64,000 nucleotides of DNA. Source: Monosporascus cannonballus (lineage: Eukaryota > Ascomycota > Sordariomycetes > Xylariales). Shown here piece by piece: positions 37,578-47,916 of the stretch. The notes beneath the pieces were generated by a model that saw only the letters and a program-made list of their open reading frames with translations, was not told where the DNA came from and made no database searches. Every line of letters begins with the position of its first letter. Positions within the stretch are counted from its first letter, which is position 1. Location of the stretch: positions 248,001-312,000 of the forward strand of contig QJNS01000012.1 of assembly GCA_004154925.1 (NCBI GenBank), given 5' to 3'. The position numbers were made by a program, and so were the translations under genes.

Positions 37578-38337
37578 TGGGCTATATTAGCAACTAGATA
37601 CTATTCTTGATATTTGGAAACGTCTTATCAGAATATATGGGGTCCTGTTCTAGCCCTTTTAGCTGGCTACAAGGGGCTGCATTATCTTATAATTACTCCC
37701 CTCCCCAAAGGCTTTGGTCCTTAAAGCCATTAATCACCCCTTCCGTGGGATTGGATTTCTATGCAGAATCTTTTGTCTAATAGTGGCTACTCGTACTTAG
37801 CTAAGTCTGGCAGTAGCGTTTTTGGCTTAGCTTTATTTGGTTAAGGTTAAGGGAAGGGAGCCCCGTTGCAATTTTGGGGCAGCGCCAGTGCGCACATAAA
37901 AGGTTTGGGCGGCCTATCTACAACCTCCGACTTTTCTCTTTTTTTTTTTAGTCTTATCGCCACAACTTTTAAGCGGTAACAATTTTTTATGCGCGTTATT
38001 TTTGCGCAATTTCAAACTTTTTTCAGCTTTTTTCCAACCTTTAAATATGCGCATCTTTACTTTACGCAACTTTAAATACGCGCCTTTTTTACGCGATTTA
38101 ACATTTCGGCAAGGGTAATTAATTCCATAACACCCCCGCCGCAAGTAATTAGTTTGCATTAGAAAGTATGCCCCCTAAGAGAATCGAACTATTGCCCGTC
38201 GAGTGTGTAAGTTAACTGTGCCATCTGAACTATTAGCGACTAAGTACTTTTCTTGATATTTGGAAACGTTTTATCAGGAAATATGGGGTCCTGTTCTAGC
38301 CTTTTTGGCTGGCTACAAGGGGCTGCATTATCTTACA
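37578..38337 (-). mobile_element. Miniature LTR retroelement (TRIM-like) inside element B
   Basis: Two direct repeats of about 110 bp (37578-37691 and 38226-38337) share long blocks such as ATATGGGGTCCTGTTCTAGC and GGCTACAAGGGGCTGCATTA and bracket about 530 bp. In minus orientation each begins TGTAAGATAATG/TATAAGATAATG. A purine tract GGGGAGGGGAGTAA lies directly before the second repeat (complement of about 37692-37706), as expected ahead of a 3' LTR. There is no coding capacity. It interrupts the RT coding region of element B, whose reading resumes on both sides. It is clearly less AT-rich than B. The exact ends and the target duplication are unresolved. Confidence 0.55.
38166..38240 (-). 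pseudogene. tRNA-like sequence within the miniature LTR element
   Basis: On the minus strand an A-box-like TAGTTCAGATGG (complement of 38221-38232) is followed at tRNA spacing by a B-box-like GTTCGATTC (complement of 38181-38189). The T stem pairs partly. The acceptor stem does not pair, so this is not a functional tRNA gene; it is a tRNA-derived (SINE-type) relic or a chance match. The anticodon cannot be assigned safely. Confidence 0.35.
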
Positions 38338-40614
38338 GGTACTTATAAGGGAGCTATTAATCCGAATCTAACTTTTGTTAAATAAGTTTATAAATATTTT
38401 ATATAAAATTAATAACTTTTCTTTTAATATCCCGTATAAGGGTTTTTATAGGATTATTTTTTTAATTCGAGATATTTATTTTTAAGTTTATCGTTATATC
38501 GTTATTATTACGATAAAATAATAATAACGAATTTTTGTTATTTGCAAAAAGGTTTCGGAATTCCCGTATTTCCTTAAAAAAACGTTCCGTTATATTTTTA
38601 AAAATTAATTGCGGTTTTATTTTTAAGGCCTTATTAATATCTTTTATAAAAATTACGAATAATTATGTCCTATTTTTCCTATGGCGGCTTTGCCGCGTTA
38701 TCGCCGCAAAAGTTACCGCCGTTATTAAACGAGCTTTTTTGTATTTTTGTAATCGCCCTTTTAGGCGATCCTTAAGTTTTTTATCGAATTATCTTTTTTC
38801 GCGTAATATGGGCGCGGTAACGTTATTTGCGAAACGGATAAACCGTTATTTCGTTTCGTATATAATATTATTATATTTTATTTAAGGTTTTCCTAAAATA
38901 AAAAAATAGAATAAATTTTTAATTACATATTTTCAGATTTGTTTTAAGCGGCCGTTTAAATTTACGTTAAGGTAAGTAATTTTTCGAATTATAATTATTA
39001 TAAGTTTATTATTTTTCGCCAATTTTAACTAACGAAATATAATAAGTATACGTTATAATTTTAAATAGCAAATTAATTATTAATTAAATACGGAATAGCA
39101 AATATATTTATTATTAATTAAGGCGTTTAATATGAAAAGGTATTATTTAATTTATTATTAATTTTTTATAATTTTTTTATTACGTTCTTTTTTTGTTAAT
39201 AATTTTTAATAAGGGTTATTTTTTTTAAATTTTCGTTATCCGAATTATTATTCCCGTTAACGGCATTCTGTAAATTCGTTACCGTAATTTTTGTTTTAGC
39301 CGGACGAAATTATTTTGCGGATTTATATTTAAGGTATTTTTAATTCGAATAATTTGTAACGGCATAACGGAAATATTGCTTTTTTTATTTCCGAACTTTT
39401 ATTTCGTTATCGAAAAGTTATTTTGCATAAGGCTGGTTATTCGAATTTTATTTCGAACTATTTTCGGATCGGTTTTTTCGATTATCCCATTATTAGTTTA
39501 TAAACTTAAAAATTAACGTAATTAATTACGTAACGTTCGTTATAAATATATTTCCTTAAATATTTATTATTTAAATTAATTTATTAATTTAGCCGACATA
39601 TTATTATTAATTAATTATTTCGCTTTTTTTATCGGAATACCAAATTATTATTTTTTGTTTATATAGTAATTAGGCAAAACTTTTAAATAATTAATTATCT
39701 TTTTTATTTTACATATCTAATAATTATAATCGTTATAAGGTATATTTTTCGTTATTAATACGTTACGGAATTACGTATTAATACCGGCGTTTAAAAAACC
39801 ACTTTAATTATTAAAGGTTATATTAAGTTTTTATATTCGGCTAATTTAAATTTAAAATTTAATAAATAGTTTTAAAACCGTTAATTATTACCTTATTTTA
39901 TGCATTATAATTATTCGTTAACCGATTATATCGTTTATTTATTTTTAAATTATTTCTTTATATAAAAAAAATTACTAACGTTAAAATCCATTTATAATTC
40001 TTTTATTTCAAATTAATAATTAAATTATAATTATTTTTCGGTAAATATAAATATTATAATATTTAAGCAAATTATTATAAAAAACCGGAAATAAATTAGT
40101 TTTTTTTTATTTTCGTACGAAATATAACAAAAAATAAACGAAATATTTTTTGTTTTCCGTTTTACAAAAGTTATTTTATAGGCTTACGATTTGTTTTTAT
40201 AAACATATTATTAAGCGGCGAACTTATTATAAATTTTTAATAAGGCGGATCTTATTTTATAAGGGTTTTTTTATTTTTCGCTTTTATAAAAAGGTATTTT
40301 TTTATTTCCGTTATCTGGTTAAATAAGTTATTTATTATTTTGTTACGGCTAAAAATTAACTTAATAAATTCCTTTTATTATATATTAAATTTTTAAAATA
40401 TATTTACAAATAATTAATGTTATAAATTTTTTTAATAATTCCGGACGAAATTAATACCGTAAATTCGTTTATGGTTTCGTCGGTTATGTTATTTCGCAAT
40501 TACTTCGTTATAAAACTTTTTTTGGCTTATTATCCATAACCAGGATATCCTTAGAAAACGTTTTATTTTTATTTAACTTTTTAGAAGTTATAATAAGTTA
40601 TAACTTTGAATATA
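38338..40614 (-). pseudogene. Gag and 5' pol remnant of element B
   Basis: This is the interior of element B between the miniature element and its 5' LTR (the right LTR, as B is on the minus strand). It should encode gag and protease, but RIP has erased recognisable motifs. A 116-codon open frame on the opposite strand (38535-38885) has no recognisable domain, and I consider it chance. Confidence 0.45.
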
Positions 40615-40804
40615 TGTAACGGATATAATACGTAAGCTAAACGGAGGTACAGCTTAACGAAGGTTTATATTTAAGGTAAGGAAGGAAAGGGAGAAATAGC
40701 TAGCCACTAGCGAGGTGGCTGCTCCCTATATACATATAGGTGAGCTCGGGCTAAGGAGCTCGCTCCATAAGCCCGAGCCGCCCTATAGGCTTTAGCCTGT
40801 AACA
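40615..40804 (-). repeat. 5' LTR of element B (right copy)
   Basis: 190 bp, on the + strand TGTAACGGATAT ... GCCTGTAACA. It is a full-length match to 34399-34586 with many G/A and C/T differences. It is followed by ATATA (40805-40809), the second copy of the target duplication. Confidence 0.88.
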
Positions 40805-43800
40805 ATATACCGTTAATTCGACAAATAAATTATTTAAACGCCCGGATTATATATTAAGAGAAATTACGTATAAAAATGTAATTGTTACGTTATTTAAGAA
40901 ATTCAGACTTACGAATAATATGCTAAAAAACGTACGAAAAACGGTTACAGATATATAATACAATTTAAAACTTTATAAAAGGGTAAAAGACCTTATAAAA
41001 ATAACGCAAAATTCGTTAGCTGTAAAACTTTTAAACAGATTTTAGGTAACGGAAACTTAAGTAATTATTATCCGCATAAAAAAAACGAAAAACTTTCGTT
41101 ATATAATTAAAGAAAATTTTCGAAAAAAAGGGAAAATAAGAAATTATATACTTATCAAATTTATTCCTTATAAATAATAATATAAGTATAAATCGTAATA
41201 ATAATATAATTAAAATTTAAATAATAATAACCGCAAATTATAATCGTATTATGATCGGATTCCGAAGAATTTAAAAAAAAAACGAAATTAATACTAAAAT
41301 TATTATTTATAATTAATACGTTTTACGTTTTTTAATAAAAAAGTTATTTAAAAACGAAACGGTATTATAGTCGAAAACTTTTCGATAATTTTATAATTAG
41401 GTTTAAGGGTTACAAATTAAAAATTTAAATATTAAGCTAAAATAAAAAAAATATTTTTTAAATTTAAATAAGATTTTATATTATCGGAATAAATTCGTAA
41501 TCTCCTTATAAGGCGTTTTACGGAAATAATTAATCAATTAATACCATAATAATTTAAGGACAAAACTTATTAAATATATTTATATGTTAAAATTAATATT
41601 TAAACAATTTTATTAAAAATATAACAAATAATATCTAAAAATATATTAAATAATATTTGAATTACCAAAGCATAATAAAGTTAAATTATATATTATATAT
41701 ATAATTATAACCTTTGCCGTTATTTAAATAACGTTTTTAAAAAATCTTATTAAATTTTATTACGGGATTTCCTAAAAGCCTAGATTTAAACGGGCTAAAA
41801 TATGACGTAATTCTGGTGATCGTCGACCGCTTTACGAAATTAAAACTATTTATTCTTACGGTTAAAATTTTAACCGTAACCGAATTAGCTTAATTGTTTA
41901 ACGATAAAGTTAAATACAAATTTCGTAAATTAACCGGAATTATTAATAATAAAAATAAATTATTAACGAATTAATTCTAGGCAGAATTTTATAAAAACAA
42001 AAAATAAAATAATAAATATCGATCGTTTATTATTTGCAAACCGATAAATAAATAAAACGTACTTATTAAGTTTTAAAATATTATTTCCGTAATTACGTTA
42101 ATAAATATCAAAATAATTAAATAAAGTTATTACGAAAAACGAAATTTATATATAATAATATGCGAAATACGTTTATTGACCGTTTTTTATTCGAAATCTT
42201 ATATAGGTATTATTTAAGGATAATAAAATTTTTTATAAAGGTTTAAAATATATATATATAAAGTTAAAAAGTATTTTAAAAAATAATTATTATTTATTAA
42301 ATAATATACGAATATTAGGAAACAATAACGATAACATAAAAAAAGTATTATAAATAACGTTATATATTTATAGAATTTTAAGTAAAATAATACATAAATT
42401 TATTTATTAAAAATTTTAAGTTTAAAAGTACAAATTATATATTGATTTATATCTAAATTACGATTAAAAAATTAATACGTTTCTAGGCGTATAAAATAAT
42501 TTCTTTATTAAATATTAATAAATATATAATATATTTCTAATATTTTTATTAAAATTATGGCATAATTAAAAACCGGGCGACGTTTAAATAACGTTATCGG
42601 ACCTAATAAAGAAATAGGAAAAATAAATAATAAAAGATATCGTCCGTTACCGAAATAACCGAAAGTAACGCAAATATCTAATTAAATAGAAAAATTAGAT
42701 TACCGAATACAATACGTAAAAATTTCGAAAGCATTTCGAATACGTATTTAAAATATTATAATATTACGAAAAAAAATTAAATACGTATATAAAAAATAGG
42801 ATAACTTAAAAACCACAAAATAATAATAACTCGATTAAAAATTAACCGCAAAACAATTACAAAAATTATAAAAAATAATTTTAAGTAAAATAAAAATATT
42901 AATATTAAAGTATTATTTAATTATATAATTATTTTTAAATATTTAGCGAATAATTATTTTATTATATACCAATCGGAAATTTATAAATAATATAAAAAAA
43001 GTTAAATTTTTATTTCGAAAACAAAATTTTATATTTAATTATTAAGTTTTACGTTAATTAGTTTTTATTAGGCGTATTAAAAAAATTAATATAGAAATAT
43101 CGGAAAATAATCGAAAAATATATAATAATAAAAAGCAGGTATATTTATTAAATTTATTAAACGTAAAACCCGGAAAAAATTTAAAAACGTTTTATTTCTT
43201 ACAAAAAATAAAATCTAAATAACCGGAATATAATTTATTATTAATCGGAAATAAAGCGCCGTTTTCAAAGCGTTTAATATATTTAAGTTTGGTAATAGTT
43301 TTGCCGGATAAAACCGTTTTTTAATTATGGTTATTAATAAGTATTAGAATTTCGTTAAAACGTTAAAAAATAAACGAAAAATATTTGTAAATAAAAAACG
43401 TAACGGTATAACGGCTTTCGAAAGTTACCTTATTTATGAGAATACCTTAAAATTACGCTTAATCGTAAATTAATTGCGGAATAATAAAAAAACCGTAATA
43501 TTTATAAAAAGAATTTAAATTTGTAAACCTATAAGACGGCATTAAGATTGGATTTTCGCAGCTATAATAAATAATCGGAAATCGACCTTAATTATATTAA
43601 GAAAATAATATTCCTTAATAATAACCGTATTAAAAACGAATTTGGTTTCGCAAAAAACGTCAAGTTAACGACCGACCGTAATTACGTTAAAACGTTTATA
43701 TTAAGTATTCGTAATACGAACCTTTTTAAATTCGCTGATTAATTCCTAATTATCGGTACCAAATTAAAGAATTATTCAGGCGGTACATTTAAGGACGATT

Positions 43801-44641
43801 AAAATCTAAATGGAAATTAAATAATAATATTAATAATACTAAAAATAATTACTTATTACGTAAAAGAATTTATAATAATAATTAATTACGACGTATTTTA
43901 AAATATTTAAAATTTAAATACAAACCGTATAATAATTAAAATAACGTTATATTATATAAATTTAATATAATTTATTATTGCCCGTAATATAATTAATATT
44001 TATTTTATTATCGGCGTTAAAAGGATACCGTTAAAAAATCCTAATCCTTTTTAATATCAAAATATTATTTCTTTTGAAACTTTTTACGAAAAAAAATATG
44101 GCGAACGAAAATAATACGTAAAATAAACGAAAAAAGGCGAAATAAAATAAAAAAAATAAGAAATCGAACGGAACGCGAACGTAAAAAAAATGAAAATATA
44201 AATTCGAAAAGGAAAAAAAATAAATAAAATAGGATTAAAAATAAATTATAATAAAGAACTAAGCGGAATATATTTAATTTTATAATATAATACGTATTAA
44301 TTATTACGGCAATTACTTATAACATAATATAACGGTAAATTATCGACAAATATACGTAACCAGATTTATAAAATACGTTATATCAAATTAATAATAATGT
44401 TATTAATAATTAATAATTTAAAAGGAGAAAATAATTATAAGAATATAACCTTTATAAGAATAAGGCTAATAACCGACCAGTTACCGATTAGCTACCGATC
44501 CACTTATTAATATAAATCCATTATTTGGCAATTAATAGAAAACGCTAGATAGAAATAACCTAATATATTTACTTCTTGGAATCTGCTTTACGACTGGTCG
44601 GAGATCACCACACCCAGCTTACAGCTGTCCATTATCTTACA
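40805..44641 (+). mobile_element. Right part of second family A copy (A2) with 3' LTR
   Basis: It aligns collinearly with element A from about 20170 to 24037: integrase near 41770-41960, chromodomain near 42640-42740, the long 3' region, and an LTR at 44436-44641. It was one element before B inserted. The chromodomain here reads YLIK-stop-KN-stop-ITEYNT-stop, showing more RIP hits than A. The right flank after the LTR is AAAAG; the matching left flank is not in the window. Confidence 0.85.
44436..44641 (+). repeat. 3' LTR of truncated copy A2
   Basis: 206 bp, the same length as both LTRs of element A, ending TTATCTTACA. It is preceded by a purine-rich tract AAAAGGAGAAAA (about 44419-44431), equivalent to the polypurine tract of element A. 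Confidence 0.88.
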
Positions 44642-45647
44642 AAAAGAAACTTATTTTTGTTACGTTATTACCTAAATATATTCGAAATATTTTCGATTTT
44701 AAAATAATTTCGAATTTTGATAACTATTAGGCGGCCGAAACTTTTAGAAAAATCGTTTTTTGTTAAACCTTTTAAGAGCTTAAGGCGTAAAGTATATTAA
44801 CCTTAGACGTTTTTCACTATAGAGATTCGGTAATATATCAAAAATAATAAGATTTCAAGTTGCTAACGTTTTAAATAACTTCGAACCGGTCGCAAAACGG
44901 GCTTCGAGGGCGTATAACTAGGCCGTTTTTCGAAAAGGGGCTTTCGTTTCCGGTCTTGTATCTCGTTCTTTCGTATACGAGCTATTGTTGTTATTACTGG
45001 ATCAAAAACGACGTTAACGAATAGATTCTCAAAATCGGGCTCTATTACTATGAGAAACAATTACCGCCATTGCCGAAAATCGCACCCATTTTTTGATGCC
45101 AAGTGTTGCTAAGCCTCATAACGTTATTAACGTTATATGGAAGTTGATCGGCGATGGTCCGTGTAGACCCACACCCGGTAGGTCGAAAAAAGCGGTACTT
45201 AATACTACTGCTTTACGAGGTTCCACCCATCTCTGGAAGCTGAACTCACGACTTTATCAGCCTTATATACGCACCTACTATAAGCGCTACTCAAATCATC
45301 CGCTCTTGGTTTCTTACTTCGAGTGTATCTCGGGGGGCCATCCACAAAGCCTCTCTCGACTCTCGCCTTCGTCCTGGCCCCGGATTTTAGAGTTCCTTTC
45401 TGCGATTAAATAAATAAAACATTATTGCGTACCATCGCGTCACTAGCTTGCTACCCACTCTCCCACTTCCGTGCTTCCCGTTATAACCCCTGCTTATCTA
45501 TCGACCCGCATCTGGTTACACGAAGACCCCGTTGGGTTGCCCTACGACCTGACGTGCATCTTGAAATTCTTATTATTAGTTCTAGAACCTCTTCAAACAT
45601 CTTTCATCCCCGACACCCGTCATTGCGACGTGAGCATCTTGCGCAAG
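44642..45647. other. Right edge of AT-rich block and unassigned sequence
   Basis: Composition returns to that of the genes between about 44860 and 45090. A 65-codon minus frame at 45060-44863 (rich in Arg/Lys/Pro) straddles the transition; I do not recognise it. From 45090 to 45650 there is no supported gene, and the stretch presumably includes the promoter of the small gene that follows. Confidence 0.45.
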
Positions 45648-45656
45648 ATGCTCACG
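45629..45656. repeat. Perfect 28-bp palindrome
   Basis: The interval equals its own reverse complement over all 28 bases (centre GCGC, arms CGTGAGCATCTTGC). It overlaps the proposed ATG (45648-45650) of the following small gene. In RNA it would make a 14-bp-arm hairpin or, more realistically, a stem with a small loop. Confidence 0.85.
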
Positions 45657-46145
45657 GACCAAACGATGACCTGGCTCGCTCAAGCACTTCAATCCGGCAT
45701 GGTGCCCTCGGAAAATGTCTGGGTCGTCGTCGGTTGGATCTCGTTTTTCTTCGTAGGCTTCTTCCCCTTTCTTCTTCTTCTTCTTCTTCTTCTTCTTCTT
45801 CTTCTTCTTCTTCTTCTTCTTCTTCTTCTTCTTCTGTCTAAGTAATCACCCGACTTCGTGACTAACGGGGTGGCTCGCTAGAAACTGATCAGCTTCGCTT
45901 TCGCTGCGCCAATGCTTGCCTTGATCATTTTCGACTTTTTTCTCTGGATCTGGAGATTATGCCGACCGCAGCCTCGTGTATCTAAGCCTGCGCCACCGGA
46001 TACCGTCGTTGACCCGGAAAACCCGAGCGGTCGCAGTCGTGCGTCCCAGTCGGCGAAAACATCCAGCTTCGCGACACGCCTCCTCACAGACGAAGTCAGC
46101 AATCAGAGGCGCTCGGCCTACACGAGCACCGCCCCGGAATCCTAA
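45648..46145 (+). CDS. Hypothetical small membrane protein with poly-Leu tract
   Basis: Tentative CDS join(45648..45841,45893..46145), 148 aa. Exon 1 reads MLTDQTMTWLAQALQSGMVP, then a hydrophobic stretch VWVVVGWISFFFVGFFPF that runs into about 21 Leu codons (CTT repeats). A 51-bp intron (GTAATC...GATCAG with a GACTAAC branch site) joins in phase 2 to LALIIFDFFLWIWRL, followed by a hydrophilic Arg/Ser/Pro tail ending STAPES. The result would be a small protein with two membrane segments. Support: branch site, frame continuity and convergent spacing of about 100 bp to HOM6. Against: no recognised family, a microsatellite inside the coding region, and an alternative in-frame start at 45471. I do not recognise its function. 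Confidence 0.35.
45771..45834 (+). repeat. CTT trinucleotide microsatellite (about 21 units)
   Basis: An uninterrupted (CTT)n run of 64 bp. In the frame of the proposed small gene it encodes poly-leucine. Such repeats change length readily, so a coding effect would be variable among isolates. Confidence 0.95.
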
Positions 46146-46246
46146 ACCAAATGCTATGGTTTCAAAGACAACAACACATGGCATACGGCCCATGAAGAAA
46201 GGCGTTGAAGGGACACCCGGCGTTATACCATTTTCAGCATTTCTAT

Positions 46247-47427
46247 CTAGGATATCTGAGACAGAACTTTTAGCAAATCACTTGTTACGCCCATCGCCGT
46301 TACCTCTCCTCCGGCGCCTGCGCCTTGGATTATCAGCGGGTTGCTTCCGTACCGCTTGGTATAGAAGCTGATGATGTTGTCGCTTCCCTTGAGAGCGGCG
46401 ATGGGGTGGGATTTGTCAAACTTCTCGAGTCCCACCTTGACTGCCTCGGTAGCCATATCGATACTTCCTACAAACCGCACGACCTTGCCTTCGTTCTGAG
46501 CGGCCGTCTTGGTCTCTTGCATCTGTGAATCGAACTCGGGCAGTCTCTGTAAGAACTCGTCCCCGCTCGAGACAGACTCGAGTTCTTTGGGTATCAGGCT
46601 CTGTACGGGGAAGGAGGTAGGTGACTCGACCGGGAGACCAGCCAGCCGGGCGAGGATTGTAAGCTTCCGTGCCACATCGAGGCCGTTCAGGTCATCCCGA
46701 GGATCCGGCTCTGTATATCCCAGCTCCTTTGCCTTCTTGACCTCGGCAGACCATTTTCCACCGGAGCCCTCGACGGGAGCAAACGAGTTGAAGAGGAAGG
46801 ACATGGTGCCGCTGAAGACGCCCTCGATCCTAGTCACCTCATCTCCGGTATCCACCAGGTCCTTGAGCGTCGAGATGACGGGAAGGCCAGCGCCAACGGA
46901 GGACTCATGGTAAACCTTGGCCCCGGAATTAGCAGCCGCGGCGAAGATATCCTGCCACAGCTGGTAGGAGCCCGAGAAGGCCTTCTTGTTAGGAGTGACG
47001 ATGCTGATGCCGCGGCTCAGGAAGGCGGGATAGCTGTCGGCCACGTCTTGAGAGCTTGTATTGTCGACAAGGACAACCTTGGACGGGGCGCCGCACAGGT
47101 ACTCAACGATCCGAGGAAGCGGCAAAGGTGCTTCGGTGGAGGCGGCGAGGTCTTGTAGAAGACTGCTGGGGTTTAAGGTGTAGTCTTTGTTGTACAAGGA
47201 TTTCTTGCTCGTGGAGATGTAGCAGAGGTTGAGCTTAGGATTCGGTCGTCGTGCAGCCAAGGCCTCGAGCTGAGAAAGGAAGCATTTGCCGACGCCTCCA
47301 GCACCTGGTTCCAAGCAGAAAGAAGATCAGTTGCCCGGGTCCCTCAACAGTCTTAAGAATAGCTTTATTTATGTGATCGAAAAAGCTTACCTATAATGGC
47401 AATGTTGACCTGCTTCGCTGCTGACAT
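46247..47427 (-). CDS. HOM6: Homoserine dehydrogenase
   Basis: CDS complement(join(46247..47304,47391..47427)), 364 aa, with one 86-bp intron. It catalyses the NAD(P)-dependent reduction of aspartate semialdehyde to homoserine, on the way to threonine and methionine, in the cytosol. Exon 1 gives MSAAKQVNIAIIG and splices into GAGGVGK, completing the Rossmann nucleotide-binding loop. The conserved TPNKKAFS holds the lysine equivalent to yeast Lys117. The block GYTEPDPRDDLNGLDVARKL holds the catalytic Glu/Asp/Lys (yeast Glu208, Asp219, Lys223). Length agrees with yeast Hom6 (359 aa). It is divergent from the CCDC174-like gene, with about 490 bp between start codons. No Gcn4-type TGACTCA site was found in that interval. 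Confidence 0.94.
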
Positions 47428-47916
47428 TTTGGGTCTCAACTGTGGCTATTACAGCCAGAGGATAAGACAAGAAAAAGATTGAGGTTGAGTACGAGTTGCT
47501 TAGAAGTGAGTGTGTCTTATACCTTCAGATACCTAGGTAGATAGATGCACATGGGGTTTCATAATCATAGGATCTTCGACGTTGCGAATAATTAAGATGC
47601 TTCAGCTTTTAAGGAAACCTTGGGTAAGTATGTAGTAGATATGGTTTTAATCCAACGAGGGGTAATTTCTTACTTCCGCTTCAGCGCCGATCGCGGGGCA
47701 TTTTCAGGCACACGAGGCGCTAAAACGACAGCTGCCGGCCGCATCTTCTAGTGGGTACAGACGAGGCCGAAGAATTCAGTGAGCCCTGGTAGAATTCCCC
47801 CGGTTCTCAACTTCTACCGACACCTACACACCTTGGTGGACGACATCATAAAATCATAATATACCTACCTAACCTTACTGAGCGACGCCTCCCGAAACCT
47901 CCCTTGCTGCGCTATA
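47428..47916. promoter_or_regulatory. Divergent promoter region between HOM6 and the CCDC174-like gene
   Basis: This 489-bp interval holds both presumptive promoters and 5' UTRs. It is moderately AT-rich near 47560-47660. No specific operator was recognised. Confidence 0.55.

Larger units (their letters stand above)
34399..40804 (-). mobile_element. Gypsy/chromovirus LTR retrotransposon (family B) inserted in A2, minus orientation
   Basis: 6406 bp with LTRs of 188 bp (34399-34586) and 190 bp (40615-40804). Flanks are ATATG on the left and ATATA on the right, a 5-bp target duplication differing by one RIP-type G to A. The orientation is minus: reading the complement, a purine tract GAGAAAGGGGGTGA precedes the left LTR, the RT blocks (FVKKSNGSLRF, AFYTRFEFFE, YINNILIYS at 37170-37159, then GLKLDPDK) lie about 37450-37080, and a chromodomain (FVKWAGYAEP...) lies near 34860-34700. 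Many stops; inactive. The reading frame between protease and RT is interrupted by a miniature LTR element. Confidence 0.87.
9060..45060. repeat. RIP-mutated AT-rich block of nested transposons
   Basis: About 36 kb with very high A+T, almost no long open frames, frequent TpA and scarce CpA/TpG, while CpG strings (ACG, TCG) remain. This is the footprint of repeat-induced point mutation, which converts CpA to TpA on either strand of duplicated DNA. Its recognisable content is LTR retrotransposons (families A, B and C, listed separately), a solo LTR, a miniature LTR element and short inverted-repeat elements. In other fungi such islands carry H3K9me3 and DNA methylation; that is expectation, not something seen here. 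Ordinary genes resume within 500-600 bp of either edge. Confidence 0.9.

Noticed and set aside
38535..38885. 116-codon + frame within element B
   Set aside because: Opposite to the coding strand of B, no recognisable domain.
9060..45060. Mitochondrial DNA insertion as an explanation for the AT-rich block
   Set aside because: No mitochondrial genes, tRNAs or rRNAs; LTR pairs, target duplications and RIP dinucleotide pattern explain it.
9060..45060. CRISPR array or prophage
   Set aside because: Eukaryotic sequence; repeats are LTRs, not short regularly spaced units.
45150..45280. 5S rRNA-like stretch
   Set aside because: A few short resemblances only (GTACTTAA, CCACCC); the order and internal promoter boxes do not fit.
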